Shown: positions 43,621 to 53,655, counted from the first letter of the stretch. The stretch is 64,000 nucleotides of DNA from Campylobacter cuniculorum DSM 23162 = LMG 24588 (GCF_002104335.1 NZ_CP020867.1:1215206-1279205); one strand, 5' to 3'. A program made the numbers and translations. The notes: generated from the sequence alone by a model not told the origin.

Positions 43621-46600
43621 TCAAAGCCTACCGACAAATTGAGATTTTCTACGAGCTAAAACACCTAAAAACACCATAATAATAAAACTCCAATACACAT
43701 AAGATGGGATTTGAGCCGCTTCACCTGCTGCATAAGAATGCATTCCAACTAAAAAATAATTGACTCCAAAATAAGTCATAATGATAGACCAATACGCAAA
43801 CATAGAGCTTAAAGCAAAATTAAATTGATTAGAATATTTTGGAATCATTCTTATATGCAAAATAGCAGCATAAATGAGTATGCTGATTAATGCCCAAGTT
43901 TCTTTAGAGTCCCAACTCCAATATCTTCCCCAGCTTTCATTTGCCCAAATTGCACCTAAAAAATTCCCTATTGTGAGCAAACAAAGTCCTAAAATCATCG
44001 CCATTTCATTAATTCTAGTCGCTTCTGTGATATTTCTTAAAATATTTTCATTGTATTTACCTTCCCTTGTAAGAAAACACATAAGGATTAAAACAAAAAT
44101 TCCAAGCAAGGCACAAAGTCCTAAAAATCCATAACTAGCCGTAATAACAGAGACATGGATACTCAACCAATGAGAATTCAATACAGGCATTAAATTTGTA
44201 ATTTGCGGATTCATTTCTCCTAAATGTGCGACAAAAAGGACAATACCTGCTAAAATTGAAGTTAAAGAAAGTGCGAGAGGACTTTTTCTTGAAAAGAAAA
44301 TTCCAGAAAGTGCTAAAGCCCAAGAAATATAAACCATGCTTTCATATGCATTACTCCAAGGTGCGTGGTCTGCAAGATAAGCTCTTAAACAAAGCCCTAA
44401 AGTATGGATTAAAAATACCACGATATTAAAGATATAAACGCTTTTAAAAATTAAATTAATCTTAAGCTTAGGATTGAGCATTTTTGCAAGCACCAATACA
44501 AAAAGTAAAAAACCTGCAAGCAAATAAACAGATGTGAGTTTAACAAAAATTTGAGCATGATTGATAAAAATTTCAGTCTTAATCTTTGTTTGACTCGGTA
44601 TAAGCTCATATCCCACCTTGTTTTGATACTCTTTAATAAGCTCTAAAGCACTATCAGCCTTTGTCCAATCCTTGCTTTTTAAAGCTTCATCTACTGCATT
44701 AAAATAATTTTGAATCAAAGAAAATACTATTTCTTTTTCTTGACCTTTGAGATTCTCAATCGCACTAAAAGGGGCAAGCCAAGTATTGTTTTTATCGTTT
44801 TGAACAGGGATAAAACGAAACAATTCTCCGCTAAAAACAAGATTAACGATATTAGCCCTGTCATCGAGATTAAGCAATTCTTTATCAAAAACCCCTCTGG
44901 CATTTGGATTTTTGCGATTAGCATTTTCTACATATTTTTGGAGTTTATATTGTTGTTTTTCCACATCAAAAAAATCTATATAAGAAATATAGTCCTTACT
45001 TTCAACCCCTAAAATTTTAGCAATTTCATCGCGAACAGCCTGATTTTTAGGCATCAAAATGATCGGCTCTTTTTGCCAATTTTCTATACCGACCATCATA
45101 GAAAGCATAATAGCGTTTGCATCTTGTCCCTTATAACTCATATTTTTATAAAGCTTCTCTAAAACTTCTTTAGCCATGGTATCAAAAGGCACCATTCTGC
45201 CACCATTTTTTTGCAAGATAAGAGTGCTAAGCTTTTTAGAATGCTCAGGATTAATTTGTGGTAAAGAATCCGTATGAGCTAAAGCTTGAGAGCTTCCAAA
45301 TAAAAGAAAAACACCCAAAACAAAACCCGCTGTATTTTTTAATGCATCTTTATTGATAAGTTGAGCTAAAGTTCTAAATCTTGAATGAGGATTTAAAAAA
45401 TTTAAAAACATTCCAAGACAAAGCAAAAAATAACCTATATAGGTAGGAATTTTACCCGGGTCCTTATTGACAGAAAGTCTTGTCCCTAACTCATCTTGAT
45501 CATAAGAGCTTTGATAAAACCTATATCCTTCATAATCTAAAACATTATTCATAAAAATCCTATAATTAAATTCTTTATCCTTATTTTTCACAATGACCTC
45601 ACTTGCATAAGAAGCCGCGGACATAGACCCCGGATAACGATCAAGTACAAAATCTTTTAAATAAATTTCAAAGGGTAATTCCCTATAAGAAATATTCCAA
45701 GAAATAAAAAATTTCTGTCCTCCAAGCACAATTGAAACAGGTTTTGAATACTCAAAAATATAAAAATCTTGCTTTTCATCTTTATAAGAAAGTTCAAGCT
45801 TTAAAGCATTTTGTCCCTTAAGTTCTAAGGGTTGATAGCTCGTACTCATTGCAAAATCCTTTAAATTTAAAAGCGTTGAATTTTTCCAATTTTGAGGCTC
45901 GCCAAAACTTGAAATTAACAAAGTTCTCATCAATTCAAGCCAAGAAGCTTTAAACCAAAGCCAAAAATTTTCATCTTGCGGTCTATTTTTACCCTCTATA
46001 CTTTCTTTAGCGTGTAAAGAAACAAATTTAACAACAAAATTAAGATCTTTAAGTTCGTAAAGTCTTCTTTGTTTGCTGTCTGCTTTTTCATTAGCTTTTA
46101 AAAGAGAATTGACGCCATCTTGCATACTCAAAAATTTTAAATCCTCACTTGAACTTAGTTCTAAATTTTCATTGATTTTTACAAAAGGAGCCTTAATTTT
46201 AGTCTGTGTTTCATCATTTAAAAAAGCAAAATTAACGCCATTAATCTTTTTAATTTCACCTTTTTTAAACTCAATTTCTTCCCCTTGTTGCCCATTTTGC
46301 GAAAGCATTAAAACAAGCAAAGCTTCACCATTTTGATCCTCATTAAAAGCATAATTTGCATCTAAAATTAAATCTTTGTATTTTAGTTGTGCTTTATCGT
46401 TTCCTAAATTTAAACTCAAATCAAAAGAATTAACAAAAGGCAAAACCGCTATATCTTTATCCATCGCTACACTATAAAGTTCTCCATCTTTTACAGCAGA
46501 GATTCTTAAAAAGGATTTAGAGCTTTCAACCAAAGAGCTTGATTCGTTTTCTCTAATGTTTATGAATCCTTCAAAGCCTCCATATCTTGTCATGGCTGCA

Positions 46601-46872
46601 CCTAAAAGTATCAGTAAAAATGAAAAATGAAAAATCATTAAAGGCAGTTTTTTAAGCCCGAACATCTTGTATCTAAACATTCCGCAAAGTAAATTGATAC
46701 CAAGTAAAAGCTGAATATAACCAAACCAAGCTGTCCCATAAACCATAGCCCAAGCTGTCGGAGTTTTATACGCACTTTCAATGAAAGTTGCTAAAGCACA
46801 AGCAAGTGCAAAAAGTAAAAACAATACAATAGAGATTCTCAAATCTCCAATACTTTTAACAATAGATTTCAT
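43621..46872 (-). CDS. ccsBA: Fused ResB-ResC (CcsBA) cytochrome c synthase
   Basis: A 1083-residue integral membrane protein that exports heme and attaches it to CxxCH motifs of apocytochromes c (system II). The N-terminal ResB part has four membrane segments (residues about 12-120, with another near 480) and a large periplasmic domain. The C-terminal ResC/CcsA part has the tryptophan-rich heme motif WGRYWSWDSKETWAL and flanking His residues in LIHTLGLCLRAY, HWLSIHVSVITASYGF and VGMHSYA. The fusion is typical of epsilonproteobacteria. It serves cytochromes such as the one at 51409. Confidence 0.95.
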   Translation of the reverse strand: MKSIVKSIGDLRISIVLFLLFALACALATFIESAYKTPTAWAMVYGTAWFGYIQLLLGINLLCGMFRYKMFGLKKLPLMIFHFSFLLILLGAAMTRYGGFEGFINIRENESSSLVESSKSFLRISAVKDGELYSVAMDKDIAVLPFVNSFDLSLNLGNDKAQLKYKDLILDANYAFNEDQNGEALLVLMLSQNGQQGEEIEFKKGEIKKINGVNFAFLNDETQTKIKAPFVKINENLELSSSEDLKFLSMQDGVNSLLKANEKADSKQRRLYELKDLNFVVKFVSLHAKESIEGKNRPQDENFWLWFKASWLELMRTLLISSFGEPQNWKNSTLLNLKDFAMSTSYQPLELKGQNALKLELSYKDEKQDFYIFEYSKPVSIVLGGQKFFISWNISYRELPFEIYLKDFVLDRYPGSMSAASYASEVIVKNKDKEFNYRIFMNNVLDYEGYRFYQSSYDQDELGTRLSVNKDPGKIPTYIGYFLLCLGMFLNFLNPHSRFRTLAQLINKDALKNTAGFVLGVFLLFGSSQALAHTDSLPQINPEHSKKLSTLILQKNGGRMVPFDTMAKEVLEKLYKNMSYKGQDANAIMLSMMVGIENWQKEPIILMPKNQAVRDEIAKILGVESKDYISYIDFFDVEKQQYKLQKYVENANRKNPNARGVFDKELLNLDDRANIVNLVFSGELFRFIPVQNDKNNTWLAPFSAIENLKGQEKEIVFSLIQNYFNAVDEALKSKDWTKADSALELIKEYQNKVGYELIPSQTKIKTEIFINHAQIFVKLTSVYLLAGFLLFVLVLAKMLNPKLKINLIFKSVYIFNIVVFLIHTLGLCLRAYLADHAPWSNAYESMVYISWALALSGIFFSRKSPLALSLTSILAGIVLFVAHLGEMNPQITNLMPVLNSHWLSIHVSVITASYGFLGLCALLGIFVLILMCFLTREGKYNENILRNITEATRINEMAMILGLCLLTIGNFLGAIWANESWGRYWSWDSKETWALISILIYAAILHIRMIPKYSNQFNFALSSMFAYWSIIMTYFGVNYFLVGMHSYAAGEAAQIPSYVYWSFIIMVFLGVLARRKSQFVGRL

Positions 46873-46883
46873 TCAATTTTTCC

Positions 46884-47579
46884 TCAAAGTCCTAGATATT
46901 TTTTGCGAATTTCATCATTTCCGATTAAATTCTGGGCTTGATCTTGCATAACAATAAGCCCATTTTCCAAAACATAAGCATAATCACTAATTCTTAACGC
47001 AGAGTAAGCATTTTGTTCAACTAAAAGTATAGTGATACCCTCCTCTTTTAAACGTAAAATGATTTCAAAAACTTCTCCAACAATCTTTGGTGCGAGTCCT
47101 AAAGAGGGCTCATCAAGCATTAAAAGTTTTGGCTCACTCATCAAAGCCCTTGAAATAGCAAGCATTTGAGCTTCGCCCCCGCTTAAATTCCCTGCTAAAG
47201 AATTTTTTTTATTCGCAAGTCTTGGAAAAATTTTATACATTTGTTCTCTTAAATGCTCATAATTTTCAGCATTATTAAAGGCTCCGATTTTTAAATTTTC
47301 ATCAACACTAAGATTAATAAAAACTCTGCGTCCCTCTGGAACTAAAGCTATACCTCTTTGCACTAAAGTATGTGTAAGATGTCTGCTTGTTTCATAACCT
47401 AAAAAATTAATCTCACCACTTCTTTTAACTGCATTGAGCAGGGCATTTAAAGTAGAAGTTTTACCGGCACCATTTGAGCCAATGAGTGAAACAATATGTC
47501 CGGTCTCAACCTTAAAATCAATACCCTTAACCGCTTCAATCAAACCATAATAAACATGCAAATTCTTAACCACTAACAT
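46884..47579 (-). CDS. livF: Branched-chain amino acid ABC transporter ATPase LivF
   Basis: ABC ATPase of 231 residues from the ATG at 47579 (AGGGGA precedes it). Walker A GSNGAGKTS, ABC signature LSGGEAQM, Walker B LLMLDEPSLGL and the switch His/Gln region LLVEQNAY are present. The VPEGRRVF segment is typical of the LivF subfamily. It is the last gene of the liv operon and overlaps livG. Confidence 0.93.
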   Translation of the reverse strand: MLVVKNLHVYYGLIEAVKGIDFKVETGHIVSLIGSNGAGKTSTLNALLNAVKRSGEINFLGYETSRHLTHTLVQRGIALVPEGRRVFINLSVDENLKIGAFNNAENYEHLREQMYKIFPRLANKKNSLAGNLSGGEAQMLAISRALMSEPKLLMLDEPSLGLAPKIVGEVFEIILRLKEEGITILLVEQNAYSALRISDYAYVLENGLIVMQDQAQNLIGNDEIRKKYLGL

Positions 47580-48336
47580 CAAAATCCCCTAAATACGCTG
47601 CAATCACTTCTTTATGATTCACCGCATCTTGTAATTTTCCTTCAAAAATAGTCTTACCATAATCAAGCACTAAAACCCTATCACTAAGCTTATGCACAAA
47701 TTTCATATCGTGTTCTATGAGTAAAACCGCGATTTGATAATTTTGTCTAAGTTCTAAAATAAGCTCTGCTAACTCATCACTTTCAGAGGCATTCATACCC
47801 GCAGCAGGTTCATCGAGTAAAAGAAGTTGTGGTTTTGTCGCCATAGCTCTTGCAAGTTCGATTTTTCTTTGTTGTCCATAGCTTAAATTTATAACTTTTT
47901 CTTTTGCAAATTGATTGATACCGAGTTCTTTTAAAAGCTCATAGGCTCTGTCTTTAAATTCACTTTCTATTTTAGAAAATCTTCCCAAATGTAAAAAAGC
48001 TTCTAAAACGGAATATTTCATTTGATGACCAAAACCGATGAAAACATTTTCAAGGACATTCATACTTGAAAAAAGTCGTATATTTTGAAAAGTTCTCGCT
48101 ATACCAAGACGAACAATTTTATAGGGCTTGAGTCTATCAATTCTTTGTTGTTTAAAAAATACTGCCCCGCTTGTTGGTTTATAATTTCCACTGATGATGT
48201 TAAAAAGCGTGGTCTTACCTGCACCATTTGGACCAATAAGGGTAAAAATTTCTTTTTCATTGACCTTAAAAGAAGTATCATTGATAGCTTTCACTCCGCC
48301 AAAACTTTTTGAAATTTGCTTAAGTTCTAAAATCAC
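47566..48336 (-). CDS. livG: Branched-chain amino acid ABC transporter ATPase LivG
   Basis: ABC ATPase of 256 residues. Walker A is GPNGAGKTT, the signature is LSYGQQRKIELARAM, Walker B is LLLLDEPAAGMN. The LGIARTFQNIRLF segment is typical of LivG. It works as a heterodimer with LivF under LivH/LivM. It overlaps livF by 14 bases and livM by 4. Confidence 0.93.
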   Translation of the reverse strand: MILELKQISKSFGGVKAINDTSFKVNEKEIFTLIGPNGAGKTTLFNIISGNYKPTSGAVFFKQQRIDRLKPYKIVRLGIARTFQNIRLFSSMNVLENVFIGFGHQMKYSVLEAFLHLGRFSKIESEFKDRAYELLKELGINQFAKEKVINLSYGQQRKIELARAMATKPQLLLLDEPAAGMNASESDELAELILELRQNYQIAVLLIEHDMKFVHKLSDRVLVLDYGKTIFEGKLQDAVNHKEVIAAYLGDFDVSG

Positions 48337-49370
48337 TTATTTTTCCTTAAAAAATTTTGAATCTTTTTTAAAAAATAAGTTAATTCTTTATCCCCCATAA
48401 TACCTTTTCTTGCAAAAAGCATAACTAAGATTAAAATCAATGAGAAGATAACCATTCTAAAGCCGGGCATTGCTTTTGTTTGATACCCAAAAATATTCAT
48501 ACTCTCATCTAAAAATCTCAACCATTCGCTTCCGCCTATAATCAATACAGAGCCTAAAATTGCACCGGTAACAGAGCCAAGTCCTCCTAATACAATGATA
48601 ATTAAGAGTTGAAAAGTGAATAAAAAATCAAATTGCTCTGGAGAAACAGCAGTTAAAAGACAGGCGAGCAATCCACCGCCCACCCCTTCCAAAAAAGCAG
48701 AAGTACCAAAAGCTAAGGTTTTAATCCAAAAGGTATTAATACCCATAGCTTCTGCTACATCTTCATCATCTCTTATGGCTTTCATTGCACGACCGAATTT
48801 AGAATAAATCAAATTTAAAACCAAAATCACAGCTACAATCGCAATGCCACCCGTCCAATAAATATTTGAAAAATTAGGAATATCTACAAGTCCTCTAGAG
48901 CCATTAGTAAAGGTTGGAAAAGAAAGTGCTAAAAGCTTGATGATGATACCAAAACCTAAAGTTACAATCGCTAAATAATCTCCTCTGACACGAAAAACAG
49001 CAAAAGAAAGTATCAAAGAAAGCAAACAAGCACAAATTCCAGCTGCTAACAAGGCAAGAACAAAGCTTGGAGTGTATAGAGCAAGGATGAGTGGATTGAT
49101 ACCCTCATAATAAAACTGGTCATTTTTAGCTTCTGTATTCAACAGCAATAATGCTGCAACATAAGCTCCCACAGCCACAAAACCATTAGGCTCAAGAGAA
49201 AATTGTCCTGTGACTCCATTGATGAGATTATAACTGACAGCAAGAATAATAAAAATGGCGATTTGATTTGCAATGTTTATCCCATAATCTGTAAAAATTC
49301 TCGGTGTCAAAAAAATAAAAACAAAGGCAAAAAATAAAAAAATAAGAGGGAAAATTTTAGTCTTTATCAT
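48333..49370 (-). CDS. livM: Branched-chain amino acid ABC transporter permease LivM
   Basis: Permease of 345 residues with about ten membrane spans. The family blocks NLINGVTGQFSLEPNGFVAVGAY (a variant of the GxxSLGxxxF motif) and FGRAMKAIRDDEDVAEAMGI (the EAA-like loop that contacts the ATPases) are clear. It shares a boundary base with livH and overlaps livG by 4 bases. Confidence 0.92.
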   Translation of the reverse strand: MIKTKIFPLIFLFFAFVFIFLTPRIFTDYGINIANQIAIFIILAVSYNLINGVTGQFSLEPNGFVAVGAYVAALLLLNTEAKNDQFYYEGINPLILALYTPSFVLALLAAGICACLLSLILSFAVFRVRGDYLAIVTLGFGIIIKLLALSFPTFTNGSRGLVDIPNFSNIYWTGGIAIVAVILVLNLIYSKFGRAMKAIRDDEDVAEAMGINTFWIKTLAFGTSAFLEGVGGGLLACLLTAVSPEQFDFLFTFQLLIIIVLGGLGSVTGAILGSVLIIGGSEWLRFLDESMNIFGYQTKAMPGFRMVIFSLILILVMLFARKGIMGDKELTYFLKKIQNFLRKNK

Positions 49371-50266
49371 TAAAACCTACTTCTTTCAAAATTTATACCT
49401 AAAATTCCTGTAGGTCTAAAAAGCAAAATAAAAACCAAAAAAATAAAAGCAAAAGCATCTTTAAAACCTGAAATTTCCGGAAATAACGCAACGGCAATCA
49501 CTTCAGAAAGCCCTATAATCAAAGCCCCCAAAACTGCTCCAACAACTGAACCAATTCCTCCTAAAACAGCAGCAGCAAAAGCTTTAAGCCCCATTAAAGT
49601 TCCCATAGTTGGCGTTACAGAATAATAAGTTGCCGCCCAAAAAACGCCCCCTATGGCAGCTAAAATTGAACCTATTGCAAAAACAATAGCTATGATACGA
49701 TTTGCATCAATCCCCATTAAATTAACGGTTTGTATATCAAAGGCTAAGGCTCGAATCGCTATGCCATATTTGCTTTTATAGAGTATTAAAAGGACAAAAA
49801 TCACAACTATGAGAGTGATAAAAGGCACAAGCAAAGAACCTAAAGTCGTATGTATATCACCAAAATTTATGCTTTTTTCAAAATAACTTGGTGCATTAAA
49901 AGCTCTAGGCGTAGAAGTAAAAAGCATATTGAAAAGGTTTTGTAAAAAAAAGCTTATCCCAATGGCTGTAATAAGAAGTGAAATTCTAGGAGCTTTTCTT
50001 AAAGGTTTGTAAGCAATTTTATCGGTTGCGATACCCACACACATAGAAAAAATCATTGCTAAAGATAAAGCTCCTAAAAAAGGGATGCTAAAATTACTCA
50101 TACAAAACAAAGCTGCATAGGCTCCCACCATCATAATATCGCCATGAGCAAAGTTAATGAGTCTTAGCACCCCATAAACCATAGTATATCCTACAGCAAC
50201 AAGAGCATACATGCTTCCAAGACTTAATCCATTGACAAGTTGCTGTAGAAATAAAGTTAATTCCAT
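49370..50266 (-). CDS. livH: Branched-chain amino acid ABC transporter permease LivH
   Basis: Permease of 298 residues, about eight membrane spans. N-terminal NGLSLGSMYALVAVGYTMVYGVLRLINFAHG-type sequence and the loop KYGIAIRALAFDIQTVNLMGI are LivH signatures. It pairs with LivM to form the membrane channel. It starts 7 bases after livK. Confidence 0.92.
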   Translation of the reverse strand: MELTLFLQQLVNGLSLGSMYALVAVGYTMVYGVLRLINFAHGDIMMVGAYAALFCMSNFSIPFLGALSLAMIFSMCVGIATDKIAYKPLRKAPRISLLITAIGISFFLQNLFNMLFTSTPRAFNAPSYFEKSINFGDIHTTLGSLLVPFITLIVVIFVLLILYKSKYGIAIRALAFDIQTVNLMGIDANRIIAIVFAIGSILAAIGGVFWAATYYSVTPTMGTLMGLKAFAAAVLGGIGSVVGAVLGALIIGLSEVIAVALFPEISGFKDAFAFIFLVFILLFRPTGILGINFERSRF

Positions 50267-50273
50267 ATAAATC

Positions 50274-51383
50274 CTAAGGAAGAATGGTATCTTTATAGAC
50301 TGGTTTTTGGTCTTTGATTTCTTTCACAACTAAAGAACGCGTTGCGTTGCCGGTTTTATCGATGTTTATAACCCCGCTCACTCCTTCAAAATTCTTAGTT
50401 TGATGAATTGCATCATTGATACATTCGCTTGTAAGATTATTGACACAAGTATTCATTGCATTAAACATTACAAAATACGCATCAGCTCCCATAGCTGTAA
50501 AATTTGAAAGCTCTCTGCTCTTTTTTTCTTTTTCATAAGAAGATATAAATTCCTCGCTTAACTTAGTGCTTGGATTATTAGAATCAAAGCTATCGGTAAA
50601 AATATAACCCTCACTTGCTTTTCCCGATAAAGAAACAAAAGTTTCATCTGCCACCCCATCGGCTGAACCTATAGGTGTATCCAAACCTAAATTTCGGGCT
50701 TGTCTTACAAATAAAGACGCTTCAGTATAATAAATCGGTAGATAGATAAAATCTGTATTTAAGCCTTTGATTTGAGAAATAACCGCTTTAAAATCTTTAT
50801 CTCCGGAATTAATCTTAATGCTTTTAAGAATTGTTCCGCCCTGTTCTTTAAATGTTTTTTCAAAAGCTCTTGCTAAACCCAAAGAATAATCCGTGCTTTG
50901 ATCAAGTACCACAACAGCAGTTTTGTAAGATAATTTCTCAAAAGCATATTTTGCTAAAGATGAACCTTGAAAACTATCCATAAAACAGACCCGACTTGAA
51001 TAAAGCTTTTTTTCTAAAAGTTTATCTCCCGTAGCTGCAGGAGCAATGAGTGGAATTTTTTTATCTTCAGCGACTTTTATCACTTGCAAAGTGTTTGCTG
51101 TAACCATTTCTCCTATAAGTCCTATAACCTTATCTTGAGAAACCAAACGATTTGCCGCACTTGAAGATTCTATTTTATCGCCTTTTGTATCAACAACGAC
51201 AAGAGAAATTGTGTCATTATTGCTTAAAGAATTCTGCATAGAATTTGCAAGTTTAATTCCCTCTAAAGCACTTTGTCCATAAGCAGCAACGGCACCGCTA
51301 AGAGGCAAAACAACACCGATTTTTACTTCTTTAGCATTGATGGCTAAAGTTAAAATACTCATTAAAATTAAAATTTTTTTCAT
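50274..51383 (-). CDS. livK: Branched-chain amino acid ABC transporter substrate-binding protein
   Basis: Periplasmic binding protein of 369 residues with a signal peptide (residues 1-17). It has the LivK-type start KIGVVLPLSGAVAAYGQSAL, then VVDTKGDKIES and a type I periplasmic-binding fold. It captures Leu/Ile/Val and delivers them to LivHM. C. jejuni has two tandem binding proteins here (livK, livJ, from memory); only one is present in this window. AAGGAT lies before the ATG. Confidence 0.9.
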   Translation of the reverse strand: MKKILILMSILTLAINAKEVKIGVVLPLSGAVAAYGQSALEGIKLANSMQNSLSNNDTISLVVVDTKGDKIESSSAANRLVSQDKVIGLIGEMVTANTLQVIKVAEDKKIPLIAPAATGDKLLEKKLYSSRVCFMDSFQGSSLAKYAFEKLSYKTAVVVLDQSTDYSLGLARAFEKTFKEQGGTILKSIKINSGDKDFKAVISQIKGLNTDFIYLPIYYTEASLFVRQARNLGLDTPIGSADGVADETFVSLSGKASEGYIFTDSFDSNNPSTKLSEEFISSYEKEKKSRELSNFTAMGADAYFVMFNAMNTCVNNLTSECINDAIHQTKNFEGVSGVINIDKTGNATRSLVVKEIKDQKPVYKDTILP

Positions 51384-51408
51384 TATTAATCCTTTCTGAA
51401 AAATTTAA

Positions 51409-51840
51409 TCATTTTATAAAAGTTCCATGCTTAGTTTTTTTAGCTGGCTCTTCTTCCATTAAATCCTGAACTTGCAAATCGATTGCAAAATTTATTCCTT
51501 TAATATAAGCAATCAATTCGTCCATTTCTTCATGTCTTAATTGACTTGCATAAAATACCATTTGAGAAGAACCAAACGAAGAGCTAGAATCAAGAGTATA
51601 GCCGATAAGTGCTCCTTTAATGTCTTCAGCTGACATATCTTTTAAAACTCTTGAACCTCCTATTTTTTTCTCACCCTCATCGCCGTGGCAGGTATTGCAT
51701 TTTTTTTGAAAATAAAGCTCTTTAGCCTTTTGTAAATCATAATTTTTATTCGCATCAAAAGTATAGGTCAAAAGAGATTTAAGATTGATTCCAAAAACAA
51801 AGACACTTAAAAAACAACTTAAAAATATCCAACGCAACAT
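51409..51840 (-). CDS. Secreted mono-heme c-type cytochrome
   Basis: A 143-residue protein from the ATG at 51840 with a signal peptide (to about residue 20), one heme-binding CNTCHGDEG near residues 48-56 and a possible axial Met in SQMVFYASQLRHEEMDELIAYIKG. The layout is that of a small class I periplasmic cytochrome. Heme attachment would use the CcsBA synthase encoded at 43621-46872. The electron partners are unknown. Confidence 0.85.
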   Translation of the reverse strand: MLRWIFLSCFLSVFVFGINLKSLLTYTFDANKNYDLQKAKELYFQKKCNTCHGDEGEKKIGGSRVLKDMSAEDIKGALIGYTLDSSSSFGSSQMVFYASQLRHEEMDELIAYIKGINFAIDLQVQDLMEEEPAKKTKHGTFIK

Positions 51841-51851
51841 CAAAACAACCT

Positions 51852-52052
51852 TTAATTTATAGTAATCTTAGTTAGAGTTGTTTTTTGGTGTTTTTGGCTT
51901 TTTTTATCATATTTTTTGCTTTTTTGCATTTCATAGCGGTAACGCAAAGCACCGGATACCTCAATATCTTTGAATGTTTCATCTAAAGGTGTTGCCACGC
52001 TAAAAGATAAAAAAAACGATAAAAACACGAAAAATAAAATCAACTTCTGCAT
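51852..52052 (-). CDS. Short protein resembling the N-terminus of the major outer membrane porin
   Basis: A 66-residue frame from the ATG at 52052 (GAGGA 9 bases upstream; the TTG before it overlaps this site). It has a signal peptide, then ATPLDETFKDIEVSGALRYRYE, which closely follows the mature start and first beta strand of Campylobacter MOMP ([20 protein letters not shown], from memory). Instead of a barrel it then has a short Lys/Gln-rich tail and stops. It may be a porin relic or a short protein built from a porin N-terminus. Confidence 0.5.
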   Translation of the reverse strand: MQKLILFFVFLSFFLSFSVATPLDETFKDIEVSGALRYRYEMQKSKKYDKKSQKHQKTTLTKITIN

Positions 52053-52108
52053 TTTTTCTGTCCTCAATTTAAAGTAAATTTATTTGATTATAACAAAAAA
52101 AAATAAAT

Positions 52109-52615
52109 TCAATGCTCACCCTTATGTAAAAAATAAAGCCCCAAACAAAGAGCCAAAATTGAACCCGCAAGATAAGTCATATCAAGAGGAGTGGAAAATT
52201 TCATTTGAAGAGCTCTTTGAAAAAAATTAACAACTAAAACCATAATAATAACCTTAGCAAGTTTATCCTTAAGCTGATCTAAACTATGGACTTCTAGGAC
52301 TTTTGACTGCTTACTTTGTTTAAATTCCTCTATTTCACTGATAAAAAGTTCATAAACTCCAAAAGAAAAAATAAACAAAACCAAAGCCATTAAATACAAA
52401 TCCACAGCACCTATAATCAAAGCAACAACATCTTCATGCAAATCAATCTCTACATTTGAGATAAAAAAATACTTATAGGTATAGATTAAAACCTTCAATA
52501 CATCATAACTCGCAATAAAAAATAATACAAAAGCACCTATAAGTCCAAAAATAACGGGTAAAATCGTAACAAAACGGCTCTTAACAAGTAAAAATTCAAA
52601 AATTCTCTCCAGCAT
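52109..52615 (-). CDS. YqhA/UPF0114-family membrane protein
   Basis: A 168-residue protein with four membrane spans (near residues 17-40, 62-90, 115-135 and 142-160). The N-terminal FEFLLVKSRFVTILPVIFGL and the central VEIDLHEDVVALIIGAVDLY match the UPF0114 pattern. Function is unknown in the family. It lies 10 bases after asd and may share its transcript. Confidence 0.8.
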   Translation of the reverse strand: MLERIFEFLLVKSRFVTILPVIFGLIGAFVLFFIASYDVLKVLIYTYKYFFISNVEIDLHEDVVALIIGAVDLYLMALVLFIFSFGVYELFISEIEEFKQSKQSKVLEVHSLDQLKDKLAKVIIMVLVVNFFQRALQMKFSTPLDMTYLAGSILALCLGLYFLHKGEH

Positions 52616-52624
52616 TTTTAAATC

Positions 52625-53653
52625 CTATTTTTTTAATTCCAACCATTTTTTTGCAATACGCACAGCATTAGTTGCAGCTCCAACGCGAATTTGGTCTGCT
52701 ACGCACCAAAGATGTAAAATATTTTTATGCGTCAAATCTCTGCGAATGCGTCCAACATAAGTTTCATTTGTATCACTGGTAAAAAGTGGCATAGGGTATT
52801 GCTTGTTTTTAGGTTCATCGATTACCACAACACTTGGAGCATTTTTCAAAATTTCTCTTGCTTCCTCTGCATTAACTTCTTTTTCAAAATGTAAAGTCAT
52901 AGCCTCACTATGGCTTCTTAAAACCGGCACACGCACACAAGTTGCTGAAATTTCAAGTTTTTTGTGGAGAATTTTTTGAGTTTCATTCACCATTTTAAGC
53001 TCTTCTTTAGTGTAACCATTTTCGTTGAAAACATCAATATGCGGGATTACATTTAAGGCCAGAGTATAAGGAAAAGTGCTTGCTTTAAATTCATCAAGTT
53101 TAAAGGCAAAAAAACTCTGCATCGCTTCTACTAATTCTTGCATTCCTTTTTTACCTGCACCGCTTGCTGCTTGATAGGTGCAAACATCAACCCTTTTGAG
53201 ATTAAAAACCTCATCGAGCGGTTTTAAAATATGCACCATTTGTATGGTTGAGCAATTTGGATTTGCAATGATGCCTGTATTTTTCCAAAGTTTAATGTCT
53301 TCTGGATTGCATTCAGGCACAACCAAAGGCACTTCTTCTTTCATTCTAAAATGACTTGTATTATCAATGACAACGGCACCGGATTTTACTGCAAATTGAG
53401 CATATTTTTCAGAAACACTTCCACCAGCACTAAAAAAAGCTATAGCGACAGGATTTTCCTTGAAAACATTTTCGTTGAGTTCTTTGATTTTATAAATTTT
53501 ATTTTTAAACGCGATTTCATTGCCTACACTTTTGGCACTCGCTAAGGCTAAAATACTCTCAACAGGAAAATCAAGCTCTTCTAAAACATTTAAAAGCTCT
53601 TCACCAACAGCACCCGTTGCACCAACTATAGCAATTTTTTGCTTTTTTAACAT
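52625..53653 (-). CDS. asd: Aspartate-semialdehyde dehydrogenase
   Basis: NADPH-dependent enzyme of 342 residues that makes aspartate semialdehyde for the Lys/DAP, Thr and Met pathways, and thus feeds the mDAP used by MurE. It has the Rossmann motif AIVGATGAVGEELL (8-21), the catalytic Cys in GIIANPNCSTIQMVH, and the substrate-binding VPVLRSHSEAM block. Length is normal. It follows flgR by 2 bases. Confidence 0.95.
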   Translation of the reverse strand: MLKKQKIAIVGATGAVGEELLNVLEELDFPVESILALASAKSVGNEIAFKNKIYKIKELNENVFKENPVAIAFFSAGGSVSEKYAQFAVKSGAVVIDNTSHFRMKEEVPLVVPECNPEDIKLWKNTGIIANPNCSTIQMVHILKPLDEVFNLKRVDVCTYQAASGAGKKGMQELVEAMQSFFAFKLDEFKASTFPYTLALNVIPHIDVFNENGYTKEELKMVNETQKILHKKLEISATCVRVPVLRSHSEAMTLHFEKEVNAEEAREILKNAPSVVVIDEPKNKQYPMPLFTSDTNETYVGRIRRDLTHKNILHLWCVADQIRVGAATNAVRIAKKWLELKK

Positions 53654-53655
53654 CT

